A stretch of DNA of 64,000 nt from Euglena gracilis (lineage: Eukaryota; Euglenida; Euglenophyceae; Euglenales), in contig CP154955.1 of assembly GCA_039621445.1 (NCBI GenBank), positions 7,052,010-7,116,009 of the forward strand, read 5' to 3'. A model generated the notes under the pieces. That model had not been told where the DNA came from. It saw only the letters and a list, made by a program, of their open reading frames with translations, and did not search any database. The position numbers were made by a program, and so were the translations under genes. Below, piece after piece: positions 21,311-31,470 of this stretch (positions within the stretch are counted from its first letter, which is position 1; the number at the start of each line of letters is the position of its first letter).

Positions 21311-22942
21311 ACCACGAATTTCAGGGCAGGCATTTGGCGGGCTGAACACGTTTTCAACCCTTCGGGTTAACGCCATCAGGAATTCATTTAGTGCTAAAAT
21401 AGGGCTTCGTGCGGATTTCCAGTGCAGATTTCCGGTGGTCCGCCGGCCGGGTTGGGCCGCGCCACTCCTGCTGGGCTAGGCCGAGGTTTTGTGTGGCTGA
21501 GCTGTGATGGTGCCGTGTGCAGATGTTTGAGACTTTTGACAGCCAGGGCAGACCCAGCCAGGGCAGACCCAGCCCGACGTGACGGCCCGGCCCAGCCGCT
21601 CAATTGGTACTTGTTCGCTATTCGACCTCCAACCCCCAAACGTCAAAAATTTTGGTTCTGTTAGGGACAGGGTTAGGGTTAGGTGGAGGTCGAGTAGCGA
21701 ACAAGTACCATTGGAGGAAGCAGCCCGGCCGGAGGCAGCGGCCCAGCCCAGCAGCTGGTCGGCATGGAAAACATGTTCGATGCAGACCTTTCGGTGCCGG
21801 TTCAGAGAAAAATTTTGAGATTATTGTTGATGTTTTTTTTCAAAATGGTGAAACCAAAAAAAGTTGAATTTTTTTTTATGGCTGCATGAGAATTTTTGCC
21901 TTTTTCCCCAACCGTCTTGAGAGAAATAACCTGGTGGGGACAGTCCCCTGGCATTCTTTTTTTTTTCCACGGAAATGGGAGCGAGGTCTATTTGACCATA
22001 ACCAAGCCAAATGGTGACCATGTTGAAGCCATATGTGACCATGCAAGAGGAATGGCAGCAACAAGAAAAACTTGTGGGTGCAAAATGGAAAACCCTCCAG
22101 GGGAATCCACTGCCCAATCTCCAAACCATTGAAATTCTCGGCACTTGTTCGCTACTCGACCACCACCTAACCCCAACCCTTACTCTAACACTAACTTCCC
22201 GAACCCCAACCCTAAGCTTACCCTATTCCTTCACCAAAATTTTCGACTCTGCCGTTTCGAGGACAAACAAGAACCAAAATCTCTGTTGGCATAAAAATTG
22301 TTAAACCATGGTCCTGAAATGGGGATGACTGGTCAGCGAGAAGCCAATGAAGTGGTTGTGGAGTTTGAGATGTCCAGCAGCCGCCTGCCAGATTTTGTTT
22401 TCTTGTTTGTTGAAAGGAAAAGCATTTCCCACAATTTTAAGAGATGAATAAAAATGTAAAAGAAATTACAAAAAAATTCTGAATTCACTCATCAAAAACA
22501 GTTTGGAGAGGACGATCAAGAAGAACTGAGAACGATTTTTTTGCCATATTTTGCCACAGTTATGCAACGTACCCGACCTCCACCAAGCCTCCTCTTGAAC
22601 TCGCACTTCAGAGGTCACGTACGGATCGATTTTGGCAAGGATGGCCTCATCACTCCTGGTTGCAGACTTTCCAACCGTCAATGCAAGGACTGCTGCAACG
22701 TACGAGCACAAGCGAAGAAAAAATAAAGGCCCAACTATTTTGGTGGGACGACCAACCTGGATTTTTTGCACTTATTTTCGATCAGCCAATCCTGCCGTGT
22801 TTGCAGACGCTTGTACGTCTGCATGAACTCGTCCAAGTCAAAGAGGTGCAGTTCGGCGTGTGTCATTGACTTCTGAACCAAAAAAAGGGAAGGTGATTCT
22901 TAATTTTTTGAAACACGCGATTCCTAAATCGCCTGACCCCGC
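21311..22942. other. Gene-free region with telomere-like patches in an inverted pair
   Basis: GGTACTTGTTCGCTATTCGACC at about 21606 is mirrored by GGTCGAGTAGCGAACAAGTACC at about 21690. Between them lies GTTAGGGACAGGGTTAGGG. At 22140-22240 another GCACTTGTTCGCTACTCGACC is followed by CCTAACCCCAACCC-type degenerate repeats. No supported gene. Confidence 0.45.
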
Positions 22943-24883
22943 TTACCAAAAAAGGATGGCGGTCTACGGCCGATCGCCGTGGGGGATTGCCTCCGGCGCT
23001 TCATTGGGAAAATGCTGTTGCGACACCCGCAGTGCAAAGCGGAAACGTCTCAGCTGTTCCCGAAGCAATTGGGAGTGGGGGTGCGCTACGGTGCGGAGAC
23101 AGTCGGGTTGGCGGTGCAGGCCGCACTGGTGTCTCTGCCAGTGGATGGCGTTTGGGTGGTTTTCCAGGCCGACGTTTCCAACGCCTTCAACACCATTGAT
23201 CGATCCGTGTTCCTGTAGGCATCCATGGACCTCTGCCCGTCCCTTTACAACTGGCTCCGATTCTCCTACGGAGAAGACGTCCCACTTCTTTGCCAGGGTG
23301 ACGTGCTGTGTCACAGCAGGACCGGTGTCCATCAATGGGGACACATGTGGGCCCATTGCCTTTGCCTTGGGTCTCCATAAGGCGCTGCAACAGGCTTCGG
23401 CCAATTTGCCCAACACAGTGTGGCAGTCATGGTACTTGGACGACGGTACTGTCATCGGCCCTGCCGTTGATGTTCTGCCTTTCACGGCTTCTCTGGCCAC
23501 GGCACTTGGCAGCGTTGGGTTCCACCTCAACCCCTCTAAGTGTGCCTTGTGGGGACCAGGTGTACCCTGTGCCACTCCGAAACCCCCGGCTCTTCATATC
23601 CTGCCTCCCGACCACCTTGCACAAAACTTCCCGGTCACTCCATGGGGACCGGGCAGTGGCATCCTGTGCCTAGGGGTACCTTGCGACTATCCTGGTGACT
23701 GCACCTTTTCTGACACCACGTGGGCCAAGGCATCCGAAAAATTTCAAGCTACCATCTCGCGCCTCCAACAACTGCCGGATCCCCAACTCCAACATTGTTT
23801 GCTGCGCAACTGTCTGGATGGCTGCCGCGTCACGCACCTTCTGCGTCAGACAAACATTTCCTCCGGGACACACAATGTGCAAGTGATCTCCGACTCCATC
23901 CGGAATGCTGCCTGTGACATTGTGGGGGCACCCCTGTCTACCTTGCATTGGAAACAAATCACCTTGCCGTGCAATAAGACAGGGTGGGGCATCACAGACC
24001 CCCAGTTGGAAAGACCAGCTGCCCGTTTGGCTGCTTACGTGGGTTTTTCCCAACGAGCGCCCGGCTTCAATATCCCTCCGCCCTGGCGCATGCTCTCGCT
24101 ACCAGATACCATCCCCGTCGCCAAACTGGCTCGTGACACCTTGGGCCCGCACAGCGAACCAGTGGCTTCCTGGATCGCCAACCCTTCTTCCTTGGCCTGT
24201 TCCACCCCAGATCACTCCACTCAATGGTTGTGGGCCGAACGTTTCCACGCCGTTCGCGTGGCAACTTTGGAGGAGGGTGCACCTCTTCGGGACATTGCCA
24301 GGCTTCGTTGCCAGTCCTCTGCCTTCCTTCAAAATTGGATGACCGTCTTACCATCCAGGTCGGTGAATACCGTCCTAGCTCCGGACGAATACAGACTGCT
24401 TCTACGCTTCTGGACTGGCTTACCCCTGATCCCAACAACGGACATGCTTCTGTGCCCCCTATGTGCTGAGGCAGTCGATCCATTTGGTGATCACCTCCTG
24501 GCTTGCAGAAGGAATGGCATAACAGAAAGACACAATTGTGTTCGTGACGCCATTTTTGACCTGTGCCAATGAACTTGACCCGAGTTCAGCGTACTTTACC
24601 AGACGCTGAAATGCACAAGAGAACACAAGCTGAAGAACGGTGCGCCCGCCACCAGTGGGAGTACATTGGGGCTGCATTTAACCCCTGGGGGTGCACAGGA
24701 CCGGCAGCCTCCAAACTCCTACGCGATGTCCTTCGCCACGCGACCAATTCATATTCTGGAACAGCCAAACAACGAAAATTTCAGGAATTGACCGAAAACT
24801 TGGCCATCATACTGGCCCGTGCAGTTGCACGGCAGCTGCGGTTGGCCGAAAGAGCCACAGATCGTATGATCCTGAACTCGTAA
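22943..24883 (+). pseudogene. LINE-type reverse transcriptase, frameshifted and internally deleted
   Basis: From 22943 one frame reads KKDGGLRPIAVGDCLRRF, LFPKQLGVGVRYGAE and FQADVSNAFNTIDRS, the fingers and palm blocks of a non-LTR retrotransposon RT. It hits TAG at 23216, reads on through TGVHQ, and then needs a frame change near 23333 to continue with GPIAFALGLH and the catalytic box WYLDDG (about 23434). That frame runs to 24572 and includes a Cys-rich block (CPLCAEAVDPFGDHLLACRR) typical of this RT group. A third frame (24578-24883) gives the conserved C-terminal block FNPWGC and ARAVARQL. The segment that usually separates the last two blocks, where related elements have endonuclease-like motifs, appears missing. 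I infer a dead copy. No target duplication was found. Confidence 0.75.
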
Positions 24884-25397
24884 GGTGATAATGCTCCGCG
24901 TTGCACCAGCCTTCCGGTGCCACAAAGCCGGAGAACACCGCGCATGCACACTTCACACCTCTCCACCCATCACTCTCTGCTTGGGCTTTGCCCTTGCTCT
25001 CACCGCTCGACCCACACTCCTTCGTTATACATAGCCTCGCACCCTCGAACACTCAAATCCAGTAGGCCGTGCCACTGGTCGGTGGATTCGGTTCGCCCCA
25101 CCACCGTGCGGTGCCCAAGGTGGCTGTTGACACTTTCTGAGTGTTTATTATTTTTTAAAACATGGCGGAAAATTGAAAGCTCCTGGTGGGACAATATTCA
25201 AAGAGTTCAACTATCGTCGAAAGTTACTTACAAGTCCTGCTGGTGCTGGTGCAGGCAGAAGCAGAAGTCAAGCAAAAGTACAAGCTCAAGACATACAAGA
25301 ACTCCAGCCCGAGTAGTTCAACGTGCGGTTGAATTTCTTGGGCTTCTCAGCCCTTTTTGGTCTTGCTGCTGCAAAACATCACCATGCTGCTGTGGGC
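24884..25397. other. No gene seen; probable LINE 3' flank
   Basis: Mixed-composition sequence after the LINE stop codon. Short frames lack any recognisable domain. Confidence 0.4.
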
Positions 25398-25546
25398 CGT
25401 ATTAGGCCTGAATAGGCCCCCTCAACCCCGCCACTGGCCTGAAAAGGCCCTGGGCGTGAAAAGTCCCCTCCTGCTACTGGACCTGAAAAGGCCCCTTCAG
25501 CCACTTGGCCGGAAAAGCCCCCCGCCAGTCTCTGGGCCTGAAAAGC
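25398..25546. repeat. Degenerate tandem array of GGCCTGAAAAGGCCCC units
   Basis: Five or more units of CTGG(G/A)CCTGAAAAGGCCCC separated by 15-20 bp. The array resumes at 42163 with the same unit, so element 1 inserted inside it. Confidence 0.75.
25542..25546. repeat. Target site duplication AAAGC, left
   Basis: Immediately precedes the left LTR; the identical 5-mer follows the right LTR at 42163-42167. Confidence 0.85.
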
Positions 25547-25860
25547 TGTGTACCAGGCGTATGCTTCTGTCCCCTTCCGTTGAGGAAGTTAGGATGGAAG
25601 CAGATCCTATTAGGATCTCCTAATGGGTGCCCCTTCTCTCTCCACAGGTGGTATTCTTATTCTTCTTATACCTTTTCCTTCCTTTTCCTTGGACCGGACT
25701 TGGATTTCCAGTCCGTCCTCCCTGCATTGCTCCGTGCTTTGCTTCTTGGGAAGTGGGAAAAGGGTTTTTACTGTTACTCTGATTTTAGTTCCCAAGTAGG
25801 TGCGCCAAGGCGAAAGCGAAGGCTTTTTGGGAATAGGGAATTGGGAATCAGACGTACACT
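25547..25860 (+). repeat. 5' LTR of element 1
   Basis: Starts TGTGTACCAGG and ends CAGACGTACACT; GTGTAC and GTACAC form the inverted termini. Contains TTCTTATACC, a possible TATA-like site. Confidence 0.9.
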
Positions 25861-25875
25861 TGGTAGCAGATTAGG
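25861..25875 (+). promoter_or_regulatory. Primer-binding site (initiator tRNA-Met)
   Basis: TGGTAGCAGATTAGG starts at the first base after the LTR. The first ten bases complement the CTGCTACCA end of eukaryotic initiator tRNA-Met. A second near-copy, ACACTTGGTAGCAGATT, lies 70 bp on at 25926. Confidence 0.8.
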
Positions 25876-26144
25876 TCACGATCCTACACATACAGCCCAT
25901 ACAGAAAGAAACGCTATCAAGTATTACACTTGGTAGCAGATTGGTTCGATCCTACGCTGACTGGCAGCGGAGAGCCCCTGCACCGTTATTACACGGTCGC
26001 AGCGTCAGCTCCCGGCTTCTAGTCAACGTCTAAGCAGACGAGCAGGCTCCGGAAGGTTCTGTACGGTATTACCCGTTACAGCCCCTCTGGTGCCAGCACA
26101 ACTGCTTAGTTTTGTGGGTTTTTGCTGTTTTTGTCGCCAGAAAG

Positions 26145-28448
26145 ATGCAAAGCACAGGCCCCAATCATCAATTCAACTATGCCTTATTACAGGCATCATT
26201 GCAAGACATTGACCAAGAAAATGGGGATTGGAAGCTTTTATGTGAAAGTGCTTCCAGTTCCCACGCCGATGCGGCACAATTGATTCAATTGTCACAATTG
26301 CAACACTTGTCATCATTGACAGTGGTCGGCGATGAGCCCTCCACATCATTGGCTTCAGAGGCTAATGCGGCCTCTTCCGCACTCACCTTGCCACAAAGGG
26401 GGTATTCGCCTCTGTCTGCGGCAACGGTGCAGTTGCGCACACCGGAGAGACCCGTGGTGATTCCGCCACCGGGCTTCTCTGGTGAGGGTGGGTTGGAAAC
26501 CCCGTGTTTCTTTCAACCACCACCCGCTCTTCCACCGGCAAGCCCTTACAGAGCTTTGCCACCACCCCCCGATATCGGGTGCTATCCCGTACTACCTTGG
26601 CAACCGGAGACTCGCCTCGTGGTGCCGGAATTCTCCGGTACATCCCAACCCATGGATGACTATGGGAAGGGCACTGGTGAGCTCCTCACTGCTGAGGATG
26701 TGCAGGATATTGTTGCTCGGCTTCCAGGGGATCACCCCCTTGTGAGGCAGTTCAATCATGTGCAACAATGCGTTGCAGAGTGTGCAACCGCATTGAACAA
26801 AGTGCTTCAGTTTGATGAGGACAACCAGAAACATGTCTTCACCAAGCTGGAACACTGCTGGAATTACTTGCAGGAAGTTGGCAGATATTGCCAGAGGAAT
26901 TTCGAAAGTGCGGGTATTGACCTTGCAAACTTTCGGGAAACCTTTGACAGAATATGCCAACAGCTCCCGCAAAACTTCCGGCAAATTAGTGAATGCATGC
27001 ATGAAGCGGAAACGCGGAATGACTCCAAGTTTCTGCACTTGCATGGCTCACTACAACAGTTATCGGGACAAATGGAGTCCTGTTCATCTGCGTTGTTGCA
27101 TTTGCAACAACAGTTGCATGCACGAGATTCCTCGTCTGCAACATCCAGCAGTGGTGGATTTGTGTCTATGGACCATTTCACCACATTGTCCGCAACTTTC
27201 CATGAATCGCAACACCGCATTATGCAGTTGTGCGATGAAACGGAAAAGTTTCGGCAATTCCAGTCACAAGCCAACGAGAATTTTGCTCCCCACACGTATG
27301 TGCGGCAGTTGGAGGAGCGACTTTCCCGTTTGGAGCAGAAAACCTGCTATTGTGACGCGAATCGGGTTGGATTATCCAATCTGAGCGCGAAAGTCGCGGA
27401 AATGGCACAACGGCAGGATTCCCTGCAGTTGCAGTTGCAATCCGACATTGGCGGGATTAACTCGGCCATTGCGGGTTTGCAACAAAGCTATTCCGCACTT
27501 TCCCACCGAGTTCCGGACATTAGCGGTATTCAGACTGCTATTGGGGAACTCCAGACCCGGTATGCATCGGTGTCTACCAAAGTAACGGAAATGCAGTCTC
27601 TACCTGCAGGTTCCAGTTCTCGGATTACCGAGAACCCTGATTTCCAGGCATTTTATGACAAAATGCTCACTAACAATCAGGAAACCTTGCAAGATTTCTG
27701 CAACAGCCTATTACGGCTTGAGGAATCGGTGAATCGGAATGCCCGATCCACGCAAAGTGAGATTACCAGGTTGGATGAGCGAATTTCCGCGTTGTTGGAT
27801 AACCCACAACCTGGAAATTTGCCCATGGGTACCACAACCGTGTTGTCGGATAACCCTGCACCGGTTGCACCCACCACCACACCAACCAAGGTGACATCAC
27901 CTTTGCAGATTCTCTCAAATGCTGTAAAAGCATTAATGGGACAACTCCAATTATTGGATAAGTCTCACGGGAAACTTGTCCAAGAGGTTACCGGAATTTC
28001 CGAAAGGATTCCGCACTTGGATGACTTTTCCCGTTACCGCAAGCGTATTCGCGCTTTGGAGGATGAAGTTGACCGTATTTGCGGCCAACTCCAACTCGTT
28101 GAGCATTTGGAGCAAAGTGTGCATGACTTGTCTGTGGGTTTGGATAATGTGTCCAACCAACAGCGGGTTTCACACCGCAATTCGGCAGCATGCATTGCCG
28201 AAGATGCGCCAAATGTTCCAGAGTCGTGTTTTCATAACCCGCACCTGGGTGCACATGCACCACCACCACCCGTGTCCCGAGTGTCACAATCCGCGATTCC
28301 GCGAATTGTGCCACCATTGGCCTTTTCCACAACCCAAACCCAGTTTTCGGATGAATTTCCGTTACGGGAACCGAATTTTCGGAAAACACGGCGATTCCGC
28401 CAAGTCCCTACAAAGAAATCCATTATTCCATCCTTGTGCGTGGAATGA
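26145..28448 (+). CDS. Element 1 ORF1: coiled-coil protein, probable structural Gag-like
   Basis: I start at the ATG at 26145; the frame extends 11 codons upstream without another ATG. The 767-residue product has a Pro-rich segment (about residues 95-180) followed by some 500 residues rich in Gln, Leu, Glu and Ser with heptad-like spacing (for example EKFRQFQSQANENF and LRLEESVNRNARSTQSE), so a long coiled coil is predicted. There is no zinc knuckle, signal peptide or membrane segment. It precedes and overlaps the zinc-knuckle Gag by ATGA, so it is probably part of the particle-forming module. This is inferred from position and coiled coil only; no homologous family is recognised. Confidence 0.65.
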   Translation: MQSTGPNHQFNYALLQASLQDIDQENGDWKLLCESASSSHADAAQLIQLSQLQHLSSLTVVGDEPSTSLASEANAASSALTLPQRGYSPLSAATVQLRTPERPVVIPPPGFSGEGGLETPCFFQPPPALPPASPYRALPPPPDIGCYPVLPWQPETRLVVPEFSGTSQPMDDYGKGTGELLTAEDVQDIVARLPGDHPLVRQFNHVQQCVAECATALNKVLQFDEDNQKHVFTKLEHCWNYLQEVGRYCQRNFESAGIDLANFRETFDRICQQLPQNFRQISECMHEAETRNDSKFLHLHGSLQQLSGQMESCSSALLHLQQQLHARDSSSATSSSGGFVSMDHFTTLSATFHESQHRIMQLCDETEKFRQFQSQANENFAPHTYVRQLEERLSRLEQKTCYCDANRVGLSNLSAKVAEMAQRQDSLQLQLQSDIGGINSAIAGLQQSYSALSHRVPDISGIQTAIGELQTRYASVSTKVTEMQSLPAGSSSRITENPDFQAFYDKMLTNNQETLQDFCNSLLRLEESVNRNARSTQSEITRLDERISALLDNPQPGNLPMGTTTVLSDNPAPVAPTTTPTKVTSPLQILSNAVKALMGQLQLLDKSHGKLVQEVTGISERIPHLDDFSRYRKRIRALEDEVDRICGQLQLVEHLEQSVHDLSVGLDNVSNQQRVSHRNSAACIAEDAPNVPESCFHNPHLGAHAPPPPVSRVSQSAIPRIVPPLAFSTTQTQFSDEFPLREPNFRKTRRFRQVPTKKSIIPSLCVE

Positions 28449-29908
28449 GCAAAACCCGTACACCGGGAGTGGGCCACATGTTGCATGCGCGACATACCCC
28501 CACAAAGGAAAGTCCCCGTATTACGGGTGACCAACAGGGTTTGCGACCGGATTTCCGGTACCAGGATTCACCTTCACCAGAAATTTCGCGATTCCGACAA
28601 GAATCCGGAAAGGATACGCTTGGTGCTCGAGCGTACCCGGGCCCGAATCCACGGAATACCACCGAGGGCCAACGGGTTTTTCAGAAAGACTTCAAGGGCA
28701 CCATCGCAATCGCGAATAAGGTGAAACCCCAATGGGACGGTGATCCAACCACATGGAGACAGTTTTTCCGGGACTGGGAGTACTACTGGGCATTGAAAGG
28801 GCCAACCCAGGACACAAACCCGGAGGTGATCAAGATGGAATTCATCGATTGCCTCCCTAGGGATGAGAAGGAGCGCGCGCGACAACTCGTCATTCGCTAC
28901 CGCGTTTCCTTTGATGACCTGGTGGAGCAATACGCTTCCACCAGTTCAAGTTTGGTCGCTAGGATTACCCTGGAGACCAAGTGGCGGCAATGCGCCCCAC
29001 CCGATCGCAAATGGAAGTCCATTGACCTTTGGTATGCCAAATGGTTAGGACTTGCTGCTGAAGTGGATGAACTCAGTGAAAAGCAAATGCGCGAACAGTT
29101 TGACGCTGTTCTCATGCATTTCACGCCTAGCCTCATCAAGGATATCCATCGTGAGGAGTTGGCGGGTAATGCAATGACTCTTGACCAACGCTGGAATTAT
29201 GTTTCCAAGCAGTTGAAGCTATCACAGCTTCTTGGTCAGATTCAATCCGCGTATACCACACACCCAACCGCTGGATTACCGGCTGGTTCGGTGAACGCAT
29301 TGCAAAAATCACCGGTTTCACCCGCTTCACCAACCACGGGATCGAAAACGCGATACCCGCGTTCTTCGGACCAAGCCACGGATAAAGTGTGCTTTTTGTG
29401 CAACAAATCGGGACATATGTCTCGGGAATGTCCTAACCCTGAAGCGCGAAAGCGTATTCAGAGTCCGCGAGGCTCGACCTCATCACGAGGTTCGGGTTCC
29501 TCCGCGTTTTCACGCCAATCGGGCAATTCACGGTCATCGGGTCCCCGTTCCGGTGGTATTAGCCCCCGGATCCCGTTCCGCGATGAGCGGAAACACGGTA
29601 CCCCTCGGGGTAGGTCACCCGGTGCCCCGGCCAAGAAGCGTGATTCTCATCGCGAGACATCGCGATCGCGTTCGCGAAGCGGATCATCTTCTTCGCGATC
29701 GTCATCGGGAAAACCCCGATACACCGGTCATGGTCGACGGGATATCCGGTCACCACGACGGTTTGACGGGAAATCGGGAAACCGAACCCCCGTTACCCAG
29801 ACTCGCGACACAAATCTCGGTGTTCGCTTTGTGGATCGAGTGATCACCACTCATCCAAATGTCCGCGTTCTCGTTCTCCCCGCCCTGGCCAACGTCATCG
29901 CGGTATGA
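28445..29908 (+). CDS. gag: Element 1 Gag with CCHC zinc knuckle
   Basis: The ATG at 28445 overlaps the TGA of ORF1 as ATGA. The 487-residue protein has a retrotransposon Gag domain (about residues 75-270: WDGDPTTWRQFFRDWEYYW, then SLIKDIHREELAGNAMTLDQ) and one zinc knuckle, CFLCNKSGHMSREC (C-x2-C-x4-H-x4-C, about residue 315). A Ser/Arg/Gly-rich basic tail (RSRSGSSSSRSSSGK) follows. It would coat and package the genomic RNA in cytoplasmic particles. It ends with a second ATGA overlap with the next ORF at 29905. The frame is intact. Confidence 0.85.
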   Translation: MSKTRTPGVGHMLHARHTPTKESPRITGDQQGLRPDFRYQDSPSPEISRFRQESGKDTLGARAYPGPNPRNTTEGQRVFQKDFKGTIAIANKVKPQWDGDPTTWRQFFRDWEYYWALKGPTQDTNPEVIKMEFIDCLPRDEKERARQLVIRYRVSFDDLVEQYASTSSSLVARITLETKWRQCAPPDRKWKSIDLWYAKWLGLAAEVDELSEKQMREQFDAVLMHFTPSLIKDIHREELAGNAMTLDQRWNYVSKQLKLSQLLGQIQSAYTTHPTAGLPAGSVNALQKSPVSPASPTTGSKTRYPRSSDQATDKVCFLCNKSGHMSRECPNPEARKRIQSPRGSTSSRGSGSSAFSRQSGNSRSSGPRSGGISPRIPFRDERKHGTPRGRSPGAPAKKRDSHRETSRSRSRSGSSSSRSSSGKPRYTGHGRRDIRSPRRFDGKSGNRTPVTQTRDTNLGVRFVDRVITTHPNVRVLVLPALANVIAV

Positions 29909-30120
29909 ATCGCGGTGACAAGGGTCACTCCTCCAACCGCCATAAAGTCGGTTTCAAGATATCTTGTTTGGAGGATGACACCCCGGCTTCGGGCAGGGAG
30001 GGGGATGAGACCACGGATACCGATTTCGACGAGGCCCGCATGGCGGTGCGCACGTTGAAATCCGTTTATACCTCTAAAAGGCCCATAGCCGGCTATTCGG
30101 CCGGTTCGGACCTGGAGTAG
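29905..30120 (+). CDS. Element 1 small ORF, 71 codons, unknown
   Basis: The ATG (29905-29907) overlaps the Gag TGA (29906-29908). The product is hydrophilic and acidic in the middle (SGREGDETTDTDFDEARM), with no recognised domain, and ends at TAG 30118. It lies between Gag and protease. It could be a translational link to Pol or the remnant N-terminus of the protease ORF. No function is assigned. Confidence 0.5.
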   Translation: MNRGDKGHSSNRHKVGFKISCLEDDTPASGREGDETTDTDFDEARMAVRTLKSVYTSKRPIAGYSAGSDLE

Positions 30121-30165
30121 GGGAGCCCGAGGTCCGAGGGCACGGACCTCTGGGCTGATGAACAG

Positions 30166-31470
30166 ATGGAGGTAGGACCTGATCAACCCTGCCCCCCCTG
30201 CCCATCTGCCTTCCTGGTCGGTACCCGGAAAATTTTCGGGTCCCCCACCCCCCACTCCAACTTTCCGCTCGGAATGTTGTGCAAAGTAGGAAAGGGTTCA
30301 TGGGAAAGCTGGCAAGAAAACGTATTTTCGCCAGACCCTTCACTTTGCTTACCCCCCATGGAACTTTTGGTCCAAGCGGAAATCAAAATCCAAAATTTTT
30401 GTGCAAAAGTCAAAATTCTCATTGACACTGGTTGTCGCATTGCACTACTTTTTCGGTTCGGGTTGATACCAACCCCCCTCTTGGTGAAAGCCAAGAAGCC
30501 GATCAAAATTACGACGGCTGACAACACCCCCATGTGCGGTGGTGACTTGGGATGCTTTTTGGACATTGTCCTACCCCTCATCCCCAAGCACCACTCACAC
30601 CCCCCCCAACCGCAAAATTTTCCGGATACCTGGGGATATGAATCCGGAATCCATGGTTCTGACGTAATTCTGGGATACCCCTTTTTACGTCAGCACCGGC
30701 TGGTAGTGGATTGCCACTCCCACGGTTTGCGCACATCACCATTCTCTTCATTGCCCCCCAAACCTTCATCACCCGTGGCGTCAACCGCGACAGCCACCAA
30801 TTTTTCCACACCGTTTTCCAACGATTTTACCCCATTACCAACCACACCAACCAACGTTTTCCACACCGGGTGTACCGAGAAAGTTCACCCCCTGCCCATT
30901 GACACACCAACTTCCGTTCCCCATGAGGCAGGGCAAGCGAGTAGCGGTACCCCCCTCGTTCCACTGGGTTACAAGACGAAAGCCCAAAGGCCTGAAGTGA
31001 TCACGGTGTCGAGTAGTCGCCCAGCTGCACCAATACCCCGTTTTCCACCAGATGTATCGCTTTCAGATACATCTGTACACCCCCCAGCAGCTACAAACGC
31101 GCATCCCAACTTTTACACACACCCCCACCAGACCAACATGCGCGACCAGGACCACTACTCCGACACTTCCTTCCAATGTGTGCACTGTAGGAGAATTTCC
31201 GCCCAGCCAGATTTCGATTGTGGATGTCTAGTCCAAACACCAACACTAATCCCGATTTCGCGTAACCATACACTTGGTTGCGGATCGCAATGCGCGACCG
31301 TACATCAAGTGCTCCAACAACGAGGTATTGCCTTTGTGTTTGGGACCGCGAAATCCGTGTCACACACCTCACACCCACCTCCATCTGGCATGGCTAATAT
31401 GGACTGGGATGCACCCATGCCAAGGCCCACCCATCCACCCTTGGGAAATGCCCATTGGGAGTGTGGTTGA
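30166..31470 (+). CDS. pro: Element 1 aspartic protease and Pro/Ser/Thr-rich linker
   Basis: ATG at 30166, 45 bp after the small ORF stop. Residues 80-95 contain the active-site triad in KILIDTGCRIALL (Asp codon at 30424), and GSDVILGYPFLRQHRL about 85 residues on is the usual flap-side/hydrophobic block of retroviral-type proteases. In the family this enzyme cuts the Gag and Pol polyproteins. The last 230 residues are Pro/Thr/Ser-rich with a Cys/His patch (CVHCRRISAQPDFDCGC) of unclear role. The frame ends at TGA 31468; the RT follows in broken frames. Confidence 0.75.
   Translation: MEVGPDQPCPPCPSAFLVGTRKIFGSPTPHSNFPLGMLCKVGKGSWESWQENVFSPDPSLCLPPMELLVQAEIKIQNFCAKVKILIDTGCRIALLFRFGLIPTPLLVKAKKPIKITTADNTPMCGGDLGCFLDIVLPLIPKHHSHPPQPQNFPDTWGYESGIHGSDVILGYPFLRQHRLVVDCHSHGLRTSPFSSLPPKPSSPVASTATATNFSTPFSNDFTPLPTTPTNVFHTGCTEKVHPLPIDTPTSVPHEAGQASSGTPLVPLGYKTKAQRPEVITVSSSRPAAPIPRFPPDVSLSDTSVHPPAATNAHPNFYTHPHQTNMRDQDHYSDTSFQCVHCRRISAQPDFDCGCLVQTPTLIPISRNHTLGCGSQCATVHQVLQQRGIAFVFGTAKSVSHTSHPPPSGMANMDWDAPMPRPTHPPLGNAHWECG

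Noticed and set aside
22541-22860. Upstream continuation of the LINE protein
   Set aside because: The 60-100-codon frames on both strands here show none of the conserved blocks that normally precede RT.
20700-25400. Dinoflagellate spliced-leader relic as proof of the host group
   Set aside because: No convincing match to the spliced-leader sequence was seen, so the host assignment stays inferential.
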